DNA of 64,000 nt, taken from the NCBI RefSeq assembly GCF_030704535.1, contig NC_081808.1, forward strand, positions 19,652,501-19,716,500, in the 5' to 3' direction. Position numbers and translations under genes: made by a program. The notes beneath the pieces were generated by a model that was not told the DNA's origin, searched no databases, and saw only the letters and a list, made by a program, of their open reading frames with translations. Each line of letters begins with the position of its first letter. Positions within the stretch are counted from its first letter, which is position 1. Shown here one piece after another: positions 47,591 to 60,307 of this stretch. This DNA is from Vitis vinifera. Taxonomy: Eukaryota > Streptophyta > Magnoliopsida > Vitales > Vitaceae.

Positions 47591-49290
47591 GAAAATACGC
47601 CAACAGTTCATCTCATTCAATATCCAGTAGCTTTTATAATATACACTATCTCTTATATTTAAATTTTTATATAGTTTCATTTAGCTAAAACGATCCTAAT
47701 ATGATGGGCAGTTTGCTATGAGGGATTTTATCTGCATTACTAGTTGATAATCACACTTTGGAAGATGAAAAGACCTTCATTTCATCGAGGTTCGTATTTT
47801 TGATCGGATACTGAATTTTGTTTACCACTTTGTCAGGCTATGCACTTCAATTTGGCATTGGGTTGTCATTTCTAATTCAAATTCCATTCCGATTGTTACC
47901 CTTTCTGAATAATGCACAGCAATGACACACAGCGTTTGGAAATTTCAAAATCACAGCATTTGGAAATTTCAAAATCTTTTGTACAGGATGCCATGAATTT
48001 AAACAATGTACTAATATCTATTATGTATTACCTATCTCTCCGCCCTTGGATTCATGTTGTGGTTATTCAAAAATACCCCATTTTCATACTGCGCAACATG
48101 AAAGGAGAATGAAACTTGAAGCTTCTGCCAAGGCAGGACATGGATCCTTTCTACTCTTGATAGCCAGTTATAATATTTGAATCTATATTCTGTTATGTAT
48201 GGTCATTGGCATTGGTGTTTAGTCCCTTGACTTCTATAGCAGTCCATGGTGACATGATGAAAAAGGAAATGGAGGCATCAGGCAAGTGCTCTGCTGGGGT
48301 CCATGGCTTTGCAGTGAAGCTTAATATGGTAATGCCATTCAGATCAAGATTTTGTTTTCTGGTTTTCTTTCATACTTCATTTTACTGGGGTTATGTGTTC
48401 ACATCCATTGTTGCCAATTTGGAGAAATTTATGAGGTTATGCAATTTGGACTACATTTGAACATATGAATTTCAATATTTTCATCTGGGAAGTTATTTTC
48501 CTTAGTCTCCAGTCTCCACTGTAGTTTCCAATAAGATGTTTTATATTTTGTGGTTTATAGATTATTGCACTTGCAATATTGTTTTCTTCTTGGAACCCAT
48601 CCACGCTGTAGTAGTTTTGGGTAAATCCATACTTTTCATATAAAAATTATTATATTTCATGTGAAAGTTACTACTATTTTTTATTTATTCTTAAAGATAG
48701 AAGCTTACATGTTATCCTTGTAATGTTGTTACTATTTTTCAGTCTTAATCTCTAGTAGTGTTTTTCTTGCTATTTTGTAGTCTTACTGTTTGATATTTTT
48801 TGCTCAAAATCTCTCCAAATTTCTTTTTGGTTGACTGGAAACATGATGAGCCTATGTTTTGCAACGAATCACCATCTATGGTCACTATTTTCCTCACCTC
48901 CCCTGAATCCATTTCGGAAGTCTGTGCATGTCCATGGAAGATTCCACAAAGACCCTTGAAATTAAATGTGAATTTTTTTAATTTTTTTTTAAAAATAAAA
49001 GGTATAAAAAAAAATTCCTTATTGACTAAACAAGAAGAAAATTAGCATAACACACTTAAAAATCTTCTTTGTCATCCATATGTAGGAATGTAAGAGAAAT
49101 TCAAATGTTATAACATCATTATTGAAAGCGATTACATCAGTTAAGAAAAGAAAGGATGGAAGGAGCAGCATTGGGTCAAAGGCTTCAATAAGAAGAAAGC
49201 CTGAGCCTATCTGTTAAGCATTGGTCAGATTTGGGTTGGGCCACTTGAAATCTAATGTTTGAGATAAAAAAACCTGTAGGTATAAGCCGA
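47591..49290 (+). other. Unit 2 sequence downstream of module a
   Basis: Copy of 28,861-30,579, with two 24-bp repeats near 47,936 instead of three. No gene recognised. Confidence 0.4.
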
Positions 49291-49299
49291 TTGGAAGGG

Positions 49300-50965
49300 A
49301 TTCAAGGTTTGTCTTAGTGCAGTGGGGCCTTTCTAATAGAGGGGTAAATGGATATGAAGTAGTTTATCAATTGCAAAGTAAATCCTTGATGTACTTGGTT
49401 TGAGAGATACGGTCCTTTGATTGTATGCCTTACTTGAATGCCTAAGAAATAGTCTACTTCACTAAGATCCTTTAAGGCAAAGTTCTTATTGAGAGTTTAA
49501 ACTTCTTCATTGTTGTATCTGGTAACTAATATGTCATCAACATAGACTAAGACAAATATCTTATGAATAAAAAGTGATTGATTTGATCTAGTTGAGATGA
49601 ATCCAAGGGTAAGAAGAACATTACGTAGTTTCTCAAACCAAACTCTAGGGGCTTGCTTTAATCCATATAAGGATTTGTGTAATTTGCATACCAAATTAGG
49701 TTGCTTAGGATCCACAAATCCAAGAGGTTGTTCCATAAACACCTCTTCCTATATGTCTCCATTAAAAAATGCATTGTTAAAATCCAATTTTGCCTAATAG
49801 CCCAATTCCTTGCTAGTTAACACCACTTTGATAGTTGTTGGCTTAACTATGGAGTTAAAAGTTCCATTAAAGTTAGAAGTCAACCCCCTGATGAAAGCCT
49901 TTAGCTACTAACCTAGTTTTTTGCTTGTTAATTATCCCGTCAGAATTCTCTTTAACCTTGAGCACCCTCGTATAATTAATTGCTTTTTCTCCTATGTGGT
50001 AGAGACACTAAGGACCATGTTTTGTTTTTCATTAGTGCTAAGAATTCATCTATCATAGCTATTTTCCATTGTTCTTGTTGTAAAGCATCAACAACTAAAC
50101 TAGGCTCTAGTGTTGCAACATAAACCTTTCGGTTGAAAATCCCATCTTTTTTGACATGGTTAGCATCTTGTGACAATTTCCATGACAATTTCCAAACGCT
50201 AGCATAGAATAGTTTGGAGAGGAGTGAAACAAGACTTCCAAAGGAGTTCTCCAATGTAAATCTAAAGGAGGTAGCCTATTGTATAGGAAAACGATAGCTC
50301 TAAAGGCCTTATCTCATTGCTTTAAAGGCATAGAAGATTTAGCTAATAGAGTTTTCTACTATATGATGATGCTTTCTCTCTGCAATCCCATTTTGTTCAT
50401 GAGTATGGAGACAATAATTTCTATGAATTATATTATGAGATACTAAGAGATACATAAAAAAAGCTCTATATTCTCCTTTTCAATCAATTTGAATAGTCTT
50501 TAGTTTATAACCATGCTTCAACTCAACTTGTGTTTTGAAATTTGAGAAACTTTGAAGAGCATCTAACTCATGCCTTAGCAAAAAGATATAAGTGAAATGA
50601 GAGAATGCATCTATAAAGCTAATGTAATATCCATAACCATTGGATTTGAGAGGGTCTTCTTTAGTCAGAGTAAACCAATTGTGAAGGTTTTATGTAGGTT
50701 GTGTAATATAATCAAAAAACTTATGAATTTTACCAAGACAACAAACTAAATAGAAAGAATGAGAGTTTGAATTAGGAAAATGTATTTTGCAATTTGTGAA
50801 CATTAGAGAAGTTTCCTCATGTAAGATCAATTCTAGAAGTTGGTACCAAGACAACAAACTAAATAGAAAGAAATGAGAGTTTGAATTAGGAAAAGCTATT
50901 TTGCAATTTATGAACATTAGAGAAGCTTCCTCATGTAAGATCAATTCTAGAAGTTGGTACCAAAT
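49300..50965 (-). pseudogene. Ty1/copia pol relic, unit 2
   Basis: Copy of 30,580-32,250. RT motifs are at 49,497-49,742 (KLHKSLYGLKQAPRVWF, YVDDIL), and this copy keeps a short upstream piece (EQPLGFVDPKQP) lost from unit 1. The RVT_2 start is at 49,976-50,254 (EQWKIAMIDEFLAL). The 113-bp doubling is present near 50,736-50,960. Stops and indels break the frame throughout. Confidence 0.85.
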
Positions 50966-50984
50966 GGAACTTAAATCATTTAGA

Positions 50985-51509
50985 CCATGTTCGATTGGCC
51001 TGGTATAATGTTAGATAGAATAAGAAAGTGTTGAGATATATTATCTATATTTCTTTTTATATTCATTTTACATGTGATGTCTTAATCTTAAATTATGATA
51101 TAGGATATAAATATCTTATATATATCATAAATTTATTTTTTATTATGTTTTTTTAATTTTTTGTACTACTTTTTTTTAATCAAAATAACAACTTTTGATT
51201 AAAAATAAATAAATTTGTGATTAAAAAAGAAAAATTATAAAATAAACTACATGTATTATTTAATATTTTCTTATATATTAAACAACATAATATAAAAATA
51301 TTATTTATAAATTTAAAATATTTTAATTAATAATAAATATTGTTAAACTTAAAAGAAATTTCACATTTTTGTAATAACAAATATTAGAATGCAATATAAT
51401 TTTTATTTTAAATAAATATTAAATATTGAAAGATAATATATATTTCATTTTATTTTTGTTCTCATTTTCATACTAAATATAATCATAACATTCAAATCTT
51501 ATTATATAT
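50985..51509. other. AT-rich MITE-like sequence, truncated at the viral junction
   Basis: Aligns with 32,269-32,880 up to CAAATCTTATTRTATATA, then unit 2 switches to viral sequence at about 51,510. Unit 2 lacks ~60 bp near the start. No gene. Confidence 0.5.
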
Positions 51510-53505
51510 AGGATATCAAATAAATAAACCAATAATAAGATATCCAACATCCAGTAACTTATATGAAAACCAAGATGGAAGTGCAAGTATAACCTTTGGA
51601 AATTATAAAACTGTAAATGTAGAGGTAGAGTCAGATAGTGAGATAGAAAATGTAAATGTTATACAAGAAGATATTTTACTAAACATTGAGACAGTAGAAA
51701 ACCTATACAAAAACTCAGAGTTAGTAAATATAATGTTAGAAGAATTTAGTAATCCAACATTACTAGACGAACAAATGGATCAAGAAAACTTTGCTAATAT
51801 AATGTGTAACAACTATACAGATGACCAAATAATAGAGCAACTCTATAAAACCAATTTAATCAAAAAACTTATAGATATATAAATGATAAATCAATTTACT
51901 ATTCAACCAAAAGTTAACGAAAACATAGAAATAATCTCAAACGAATCAATAAATACAATAAATGAAGAAAAAGAAACTGTAAATGTAAAAAGTGAAATAG
52001 TAAAATATAATAAGTCGTATAGCAAGCCAAAAGGACCTCAATGGAAAACTAAAATAGAACCTTCTAGTTCTTTGCAACCAATATACGAATATGGAACAAT
52101 ATTAGATATAGATAGTGCACAAGATCTTAGAAAAACCATAGAAAATTGGGAGCAATCTTTAAATTTAGCAGGTGTGGTAGTATCCTTTGAAAATCAACAA
52201 GAAATTAATGAATTTTGTAAAAGCACCCTTAGAGGAACTGTACTACAATTTTTTAGAAACATGGAACAAGAAAACAACAGTTATTTTCAAGAAGTCAGAA
52301 ATAATTTTAGCATATCTGTATTTATAAATCTAATAAAACTTTATTTTTTAGGAACAACACAAGAAGATGTAAGGGAACCTGCAATATACCTTCATAAGTT
52401 AGAACAATTGAAATTATGTAACCTTTCATATATAAGAGAATATGAACAAAAATTTAGGAAATATGCAATCCTTGCTAGAGTAGACAGAACCCCTGAATAT
52501 TTAAATAAATATATATTAAAAATACAAGGACTCGTAGGACTTAGACTATGGAATGAATTTACAACCTCTGAGTATAAAAACTCTCCTTATATAGGTGCTA
52601 GAATAGAATTTGTAAAAAATTGGTTAGAAAGAGAATGTGTAAGCATAGGAGAAAGAAGTCAGATAAAGAAACAAGACATAAATCAACAACTTTGTAGAAA
52701 ATTACATATAGGAGAAAATCTAGATATAGGATGTAGAGAATATAAGTTTAGAAAACCTAAGAGATATAATAAATTTTTAAGAAGAAAGTCAAGAACCTTT
52801 TATAAAAAACGACCATATCAGACAAGGTATAAAAAACCTGGAAAGTTTTGGATAAAAAGAAAAAGAACCTCAGAAAGAAAAAGACAGTGTAAATGTTATT
52901 TGTGTGGTCAGGAAGGCCATATAAGACCTGAATGTCCTGAACTTAAAAAACCATTAAATGAACGAAATAGAAAAACCCAAGTAAAAATAAACCTAATAAA
53001 TGAGTATCAGCTAGATAGTGAAGAAGAAGAACTTATCAGTGAATTAGACTTTGAATGTGAAAATTCAAGTGTATATAGTGTAGAAGATAGTGAAAATGAA
53101 AAAGAAGAAATTTGTATGATTATTGAAAAAGAGGAAAATCAAGCTAAGAAGACCCCTTTAAATTTAGAAAACTTTGTACAACCTTTAGAAAGTAAAATAA
53201 AACCTTATAATATATGGAAAGATTTACAAATAATAATCAAAGGAAAATTTTCAAAAGAAGAAGAAGATAGTAGTTCAAAACCTAAGGACACAGAAGAACC
53301 AAAAAGTCCTATAAAAGAACCAATGAATCCTGAAAAAATAACCATACAAACAATAGAACAAGTAAATATGGCAAATAAAGTTAAATCTATTATTTTTCTA
53401 ACAACAATTAAATTAAAAACCATAGAATTAAAGGTAGACGCAATGTTAGATACTGGAGATACTAAATCTAAATATACAATATTTCCTATTGAACTTATAG
53501 TATGT
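51510..53505 (+). pseudogene. Viral polyprotein fragment: movement protein end, coat protein, protease start
   Basis: An open frame from ~51,511 shows a movement-protein-like tail, then one in-frame TAA just before ATG 51,883. The frame continues 541 residues with an acidic N-terminus, a coat-protein-like core (roughly residues 60-260), a Lys/Arg-rich tract (about 285-335), a CCHC zinc knuckle (C338, C341, H346, C351), acidic and Lys/Glu-rich linkers, and the DTG of an aspartic protease at 523-525. It is cut soon after by the inverted junction. From family knowledge, coat protein, zinc knuckle and protease in this order typify caulimovirid polyproteins. Base composition is AT-rich. Confidence 0.8.
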
Positions 53506-53645
53506 TGATTTAAAAATCTAGTTATTTTATAATTTTGAACTAATTGTTTTTTGTAAGGTGTTACTTCCTTTACTGCCTTTTTTAATTTTTCTTCAATAAA
53601 TTCTTTTACATTATCTCGAGGGTTTATTGCTTCTATTATTTCCAT
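53506..53645 (-). pseudogene. Viral ORF3 N-terminal fragment
   Basis: About 46 codons from ATG 53,645 (MEIIEAINPRDN) before the inverted junction. The ATG overlaps the expected end of ORF2, an arrangement usual in badnaviruses. The 146-residue frame continuing to 53,205 is antisense to the coat-protein block and not real beyond the junction. Confidence 0.6.
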
Positions 53646-54161
53646 GGTTTTATTGCTAGATTTTTTGGTTCAAAAGGATTTATTTTTCTTTCTATTTTAA
53701 TTATTGGTTTTTCTCCTAAATTAAAGTTTTCAAATTGTTTTAAAAGGTTATTTAATTTTTGTTCCTCTTATATTGCTATTTTTCTTTGTTCTAAAAGTTT
53801 ATCTACTTTTTGGTTAATTTTTTCTAAAGTTTCTTTTAAATTTTGTTGTTCTAATTTTATTTGTTCTATTTCTTTTCTAACAAATTTTTCTTCTCTAGCT
53901 AATTGTTCTTTAATATAATCTAGGTTATTTCTTAGCAAGTTATGGTTCTTAAAGTCTTCCAGCTTCTTTTCTAATTCCTAAGACCGTGTTTAGTTTTTCT
54001 ACAGATTTTATTTGTCTTTTCTGGATTTCTTTTAAAATATCTATATTATTTTGGTTTTCTTTCTGAATTTGTTCTTGTAATACTTCGTTTGTTATTTTTA
54101 ATTGTGTCTCTACTAAAAATTTTAACTGCTTTACTTCTTGGGTTTGTAGATGAGGGTTCAT
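53636..54161 (-). pseudogene. Viral ORF2-like, coiled-coil protein, broken
   Basis: Starts at ATG 54,161. It is rich in Gln, Lys, Glu and Leu with strong heptad character, as expected for the caulimovirid virion-associated protein. The frame is lost at about 53,950, resumes in another frame, and meets one further stop near 53,770. Its end overlaps the ORF3 start. Confidence 0.6.
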
Positions 54162-54184
54162 TATCTCTAATATGTTTTAATTAG

Positions 54185-54481
54185 ATGAGCTAGCATATAA
54201 ATTATCAATATAATATTTTATAATTTCTCTTCTAATTATGGTTTCTGTAGCAAAAAGTTTTCAAAAGCTTCTTGTATAGCTACTTCGTATTCATTCAAAT
54301 ATTTAAGAGAAGTTAAGTTTTTAATATCTGTGGTTAAATCTTTTACAGTAGTTCTTAAATTATGTAATTTATCACAAGTTTCTCTAAATTCTTTACGTTG
54401 AGCATACAACCTATTATTAAGTTCTTTTACACGATTATAATCTATATTATATATACCAGGAGGATAAGGAATAAAAGACAT
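54185..54481 (-). pseudogene. Viral ORF1-like, broken
   Basis: From ATG 54,481 the frame runs 81 residues (start MSFIPYPPGIYNIDYNRV) and shifts near 54,240. The shifted frame then closes near 54,185, shortly before ORF2. Its place between leader and ORF2 matches badnavirus ORF1. Confidence 0.55.
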
Positions 54482-54655
54482 TACTTCTTATGACACTAAT
54501 TCATGTTAAGTAAGCAGAGCAAATAAAGATTCAGAATAAATTAAGCAAAATTAATCAGACTTTATATGGGGTAAGATAAAGTTCGGTACTCTGAAAATTA
54601 ATTTGAATCTTTAGTCTCCTTTCCTAATTAATATACTGCAATATACAGAGAGAAA

Positions 54656-54666
54656 CTCTAATACCA
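54656..54666 (-). promoter_or_regulatory. Caulimovirid primer-binding site remnant
   Basis: Minus strand TGGTATTAGAG differs by one base from the tRNA-Met site TGGTATCAGAG. It lies ~175 bp upstream of ORF1 on the same strand, as expected for a pararetrovirus leader. Confidence 0.6.
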
Positions 54667-54896
54667 ACTTTTCCCATCACCAGTTTCAACAACAGTTTGT
54701 TAGTAAAGTTTCTTGAAATCTCCGTTAGCAATGAAAGTTTAATAAAATTTAAAGTATGAACAAAGTGTGAAAAGTGTGAACACATTTATTGCTAGCATTA
54801 AAATAATACAAACATTTCTCCCATACTTAATATTTTAATATAAAATTTACAAAGACTTATTAAAATAACATAAAAATTTCAAACACTTAATAAAAT

Positions 54897-54960
54897 AATT
54901 TTTCTTCAATAAATTCTTTTACATTATCTTGAGGGTTAATTGCTTCTACTATTTCCATGG
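54897..54960 (-). repeat. Second copy of the viral ORF3 start
   Basis: Repeats 53,582-53,645 with a few differences, in the same orientation, and ends at the junction with plant DNA. Confidence 0.8.
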
Positions 54961-55491
54961 TTTATATATGTTAAAATTATTTAATTTTTCTATTGATAAA
55001 TTAAAATAAATAAAATAAGTTCGAAGTAACAAATAAAAATGATTTATTGATTTTAATTTTAATTTTAATTTTTCTTAACTTTTTTTTCTTATGCTTTTTT
55101 TTTTTTTTTTTTTTTTTCACATTTTTCTTCAAATTTTTTGGGACCTTATTAATTTCAATTTTTGTCAATTAACATTCTTGTAAATTTGTTTTATTTATTT
55201 TTTAGTGAGATTTCCTCTAAAAATAATTTAAATAAGAATGTTTAACAATTTTTTAAAAATTAAAATTTATTTTTAAAATATTAAAATTTATATATATAAT
55301 ATATTTATGGGGATGATAACAAATGAAATTTGAAATTTGTGGTGGTTTAGTGTGTCAACGAAATTAATCCCATGTATATATATTTTGATACATATGATAT
55401 GGCCTTTGTTTATCCTTTGTTTATAGCCAACCAAAAAATAGAATTAATTTTGGTGTTTTTTTTATGCTATGAGGTAACCGACTTGTCAGCC
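54961..55491. other. AT-rich spacer before module b, unit 2
   Basis: Aligns with 33,690-34,210. A poly-T tract lies near 55,099-55,118. It contains the intact, unoccupied MULE target GAACCAAAG at 55,492-55,500 on its right edge. Confidence 0.5.
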
Positions 55492-55500
55492 GAACCAAAG

Positions 55501-55800
55501 CCTAAACCGTCCAACCAAGGACGCGGCGTGTATTACAAGTCACGATCTTATCAAGAAGAGAAGTCCAACACCTTCTCATCAATGGGATACACGTGTCAGC
55601 AGATCCCTGACCACACAAAGAGGCTGAACTGTAGCCAGCTAATAACATCCGTCGATATCTAACGTTCCAGCAAAAAGCAAGGCACCGACTCTCCTTCCCT
55701 TGGTTGTATATTAACCGTCGATCTTTCCAGGAATCCTAAATCTCAACCGCTGATTGCCTAGGGCTCCTTTATATAATTCTGGTTCCTTCTTATCTGCAAC
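55501..55800 (+). promoter_or_regulatory. Promoter-like module b, unit 2
   Basis: Copy of 39,000-39,300 with the CACGTGTC element and the TTTATATAATTC box (near 55,770). Confidence 0.4.
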
Positions 55801-56560
55801 CCAGGGCTTCCCGTTATCGCCTCCTTTGTCAAGTCTTTTAATTTTCGTTTTGCAGATCTATAGTCCTTCGGTTGTCTAATCGGTTTCTGCTTACATGATC
55901 GATTAGATCGCATAACGATCTATGTTTTGATGGGTGATTCTTGGTGTTTCTTTCTTCTTTGATATCGGGTAGTACCGGCGTCAAGATTTGAATCCTCTTG
56001 TATTAACCGGTATGTGCTCTTTATCTTCTGGTTTAAATCGGCAATCTTCTTGTCTTTTTCGTTTAATCTTTTGTTTTATTTATCATTGATTGAATTAAAA
56101 CCGATTTTTGCAGGGATTGCGTTCCTTGTGCGGGTGCATGGCTTGTTCTAGGGTTCATATCACTACCACGACTTGCTTTATTTCGTGTTGGTTTCGTTGG
56201 ACGCCGATGTGTCGGTATGAAAAGGTCAACTGTTGCAGAGGATCTGATCGGAGCTAGATCTCATCGCTGATAAAGGCTTTGATGTAATCTAGGGATGTGA
56301 GGTTCTGATCTTTGTTTCTGATGTTCTTGGTCATCAGACCTTTGCCATGACAGGTGCGCTTGCATGGCAGGTCGCTATCAGTAATAAAAAAATGAACTAT
56401 TTTTTGTTTGAGGGGGGATCGCACGGGGGTTTGCCCGGGTTCTCCCCTCTGGTGTGCTCCGTGTCCTTCCCTTTCTCTCTCTCTCTCTCTCTTCCTACTC
56501 GTCCGTGCCCATTCGAAAGGAAATTCGAATCATCCATCCCTGAAGATCGTTAAAGGTACA
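55801..56560 (+). ncRNA. Candidate structured leader or ncRNA, module b, unit 2
   Basis: Copy of 39,301-40,080. H1 is at 56,337-56,373 and H2 at 56,410-56,449, unchanged in their stems. The CT microsatellite (56,474-56,493) is shorter than in unit 1. Confidence 0.35.
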
Positions 56561-58485
56561 CATGTTACATTCAGTTTACTATAGATAAGCCATATCCAAC
56601 AATATATCTCATTCAACATGCAGTAGATCAAATAATTTACACGATGCCTCGATGCTTTTTCTGTGGTCCCACCCGTTATGGCTAACGGAAACTGAGGTTT
56701 TTAGTTTGGCTAAAATAATTTAGTATTTGGTATGGACAGTTTGCTTCGGGGATTTTATCTGCGTTACGGTTTCCGAATCACCCTTTCCAAGGTAAACATT
56801 CTAAGAGGGTTTCAATTCACGTAATAAGCAAATTTTCTTAGTATTAAAATTTTATTTATCATTTGAACTCATGATATTGCGTCGACACTGAGGTTCTTCG
56901 TTTTACGGGATCTTTTTCTATTTGAAACCTGAAACATGGGCATTTTGCGATTTCATTGTTTTGTTTTTAATTCATTTCATAAGACCGTAAGTGAATGCAC
57001 CAGTATATTTAAATGTTACAGTATTGGCTCACAGGATGATGTGGTTCTTTCTTTGTACTTGTTAAATCTATGGACATTTCCATTGATTTGATACCTTGTA
57101 CAGCATTTTGTAAAGCTTTCCTGTATCTCCAACCACTTTGTTTGCAGATTCATGTTACGAGTTGAGGTTTGATATGGATCTGTTTTCATTCCTGAAATTT
57201 CTTCTGTTGTAATACTTTATTCTTTATGTTACTTCTATTATACTGTTTTATATCGAGAAAGTAGTCCCAAGGTAACTTAAACATGGTTTGGTGATGAAGA
57301 GATGGAAAATCCAAGGCAGGTTTCTGATGGAGTTTGATGGTGTTGCAGTCAAAGCTTTAATGTGTGGTAACAGTTTCTGTCATAATGTTTAATGTAGTAA
57401 TGCTCTTTGCTCTTTATTGGTCAAGATTTCAATCTGTGTTTCCTTTTCAAGTTACGGGCCGAAAATAATTATATCAATTGAGGTGAGAGATTGCATATAA
57501 GACGTCATTTGTGCTCAACAACCTCATCTTCAATTGCTTTCTTTCTGGTAGTTTTCTGCCCTGTTTTACAATATTCTCAATTATAGAACCTATGCAGGAT
57601 AAGACGACCCATCTGGAAACGTTTCTTTGACCAATAAATCGACTCTGGATCCATTTATGAAATATGTCAAGGGAATTTTGGTTTAAAGCTGCAATTGGTA
57701 ATGCAATTGGTAACGTTGGTTTAATGCTAGTTTTATAGCTTTTGAGTTTGGCTCAATGCTAAAGGATGGATGCCGTTGAAGTTGAACTTTGGCTTTTAAG
57801 GTAATTTGAAGCTGGTTTAAAATCAGTGGATTAAAATTGCAGCGAATTGTGTTTTCCATTTCTAATTTCGGCAGTTGCGAGGAGACTGTTTACAAAACTT
57901 TAGTAAGCTTTTTCGCGAGGGGTTCTATCTGTTTTTACTCGATTCTTGTGGTTTTAATTTTTCAAGAAATTATCGTTTGTAATTTTAATTGGTTTAAATT
58001 AGTCTTTTAGCAAAATTGATAAAACTATCATTAAAGCCAACATTAGCAAATTTTGGCAATTGCTGAGGTAAATTTGTTTAAAAAGTGAAGTCAATTCTTA
58101 AAAAAATACCTTATATAAATATGTTTAGTATAAAAAATTGTTTGATAAGTTTTATTATATTTTTGTATCTAAATAAAACTATTGTTATTATCCGTTTTAG
58201 AAAAAGTGCAAAATAACCCTTAAAGCATTCAGTTGTTATTAGGAATTTTTTTCAAATGCTGTCCGGTGTGGAATAATTTTTTTGGTTGGAATTGTTTTTT
58301 AATCCTATGATAAATGCATCCTATATTACCATATTTTTTTTCGTTTTTTAATGCAAAATTGGTTAAAATTTAAGTAAGAAAAGGATGTTTTATATTAGGT
58401 ATGTTATAAGAAACATGGTCTCTTTAGATATAATTTGAGTTTTGGTGTCTAGTGCTTCTTCAATGTATAGATCTGTAAGCTCAAA
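56561..58485 (+). other. Unit 2 sequence downstream of module b
   Basis: Copy of 40,081-42,160 with scattered substitutions and indels. No gene recognised. Confidence 0.45.
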
Positions 58486-58489
58486 TTGG

Positions 58490-59022
58490 CATGAGCGCTC
58501 AATTCCGAATTTGGGGTTGAGATGATGGTGGTTCAAATCCGCTCAGATCTTATAATATTTGTACCCTGTTCCTGCATATAAATCTGCTCTCAATTCCAGG
58601 TTTGGGGTTGAGAGGATGGAGTTTCAAATCCGCTCGGATCTTATAATGCGTGTACCCTGTCCCTGTGTATAAACTTGCGCTCAATTCTGGCTTTGGGGTT
58701 TGAGAGGATGGTGGTTTAAATCTCTGCTTAGATCTTATAACACTTGTACCCTGTACCTGTATATAAATCTGCTCTCAATTCCGGGTTTGGGGTTGAGAGG
58801 ATGGTGGTTCAAGTCCGCTCGGATCTCATATATAGTATCCCTGTCCCTGTGTATGAACTTGCGCTCAATTCCGGGATTGGGGTTGAGAGGATGGTGGTTC
58901 GTTCAAATACGCTTAGATCTTAGTACCCGGTCCCTGTGCATAAACTTGCGCTCAGTTCCGGATTTGGGGTTGAGAGGATGGTGGTTCGAATCCGCTCAAA
59001 TCTTATGATACCCTGTATAGGT
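58490..59022 (+). repeat. Tandem array with tRNA-like B boxes, unit 2 (six copies)
   Basis: As 42,165-42,605 but with one more unit. The last four units match unit 1 exactly, apart from a length difference in a T run before the first of them. Confidence 0.75.
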
Positions 59023-60281
59023 ATATAAACTTGTGTTTTAAGCGTAATGTTCTTATTATTTTGGGCTGATTGTTCCTTTTCAGGAATCCTAGAGTTGTGT
59101 TTGGCACATGCCGGACGGTTTCTCCCAAAATGCTCTTTGTTTTTTTTACAGCAAAATTAGAATAATATATATTAAATCTACCATCTGTACAAGGTTAGGA
59201 TGACCTTATCCAGCGCTGTCTATGGTGGAGCATACCAAACCAGCTAATGGAGGTGGTTAACGCCATAAAGGTCTACGTCTGCATTTAGCATTTTAACTTC
59301 ACCTTCCAATGGATTGGCTGCAGTCGGTTCCTTAAGAAGTTGGATCCAGGGTCTTTTGCCTCGTAATAGTAGCATTATCCTCGGTGGGTAGTGTTGTATT
59401 GCTCACACTGTAGGCCGATTCATGTGGGGCTGCTGTGATCCAACATTATGTTTGCATTGATGCGTAAATAACGTGGCGCTCTATCGTTCTCGCTTGAGCC
59501 TAGGATACGCACGCATAAGGTTATAACCAAGACTTTTTCCCATACTAGCCCAACAAGGATTTGGATTAACATTTTCTGAAGTTTATGATTAGTGGATTGG
59601 TATGGAATTTTGATGAATGTACAGCCTTGTGATTTTTCTACAAGTGGTTGTCGGCATCACAAAATCCTACATGCTTCTTGGAATCCAAATATCTTGGGAG
59701 GAATATCTTGCTATATGTGCCCTTTGTGGGATTTCTGGTGGTTGTTGAAATGCTTGTTTTATGGTTGTCATTGTGGGTCACTTCCATGTAGCGGTCTGTG
59801 CAGGTGGCCTGATGGTGTCTTACCGTGGCAATGGGTAGCGCCGTCTCAAACTTTTGAATCCTGGCCTGATCTGGTATCTACCTCTCTCAAACGTCCAGGT
59901 AAAAATTTCTTTGAAGATAGAGATTTATTTTTAGAATGAGAAGAGGCGTAATAAAGTTTTTTGATGTCTACGAAGCGCTCTTTCAGAAGTAACTTTTCTA
60001 TGGTAGTTGCTTTGTTTCCACATAGAAAAAGGGCATAGGGTTGAAATGCGTAAAATTAGCTGTTTAATTATCCAGTCGTCTAATTTTTATTTTATTTTTT
60101 TTATATACAGTATAAACTTACGCTTGAATTCATTTGAAAGCTATAACTTCAACATTTAGTCAGTAGGGTTCTCATATGTACGAACCGAAATTACCTGTAG
60201 TCGTTGACATGCAAGTAGTTGTCATCTTCTGAATTTTTTGGATTCGTTCTGTCTTATATGATAACCAGTTATAAGAAATCC
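58695..60281. repeat. Near-identical tract, partner of 42,279-43,865
   Basis: See the partner entry. The first difference on the right is C at 43,866 versus T at 60,282. Confidence 0.8.
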
Positions 60282-60307
60282 TAATCCACAGTGCACAAGC
60301 CCCTTAA

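Larger units (their letters stand above)
51510..54960. mobile_element. Endogenous caulimovirid (badnavirus-like) DNA, rearranged
   Basis: Two blocks point towards each other: polyprotein DNA on the plus strand (51,510-53,505), and primer-binding site, ORF1, ORF2 and the ORF3 start on the minus strand (54,666 down to ~53,506). They meet in an inverted junction near 53,505. A third small piece repeats the ORF3 start (54,897-54,960). The three-ORF order fits Badnavirus and relatives. Reverse transcriptase, RNase H and most of the movement protein are absent, and frames are broken, so this is a relic. Confidence 0.8.

Noticed and set aside
53205-53500. Minus-strand extension of the viral ORF3 start into a hydrophobic protein
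   Set aside because: Beyond the inverted junction it is simply antisense to the coat-protein/protease block.
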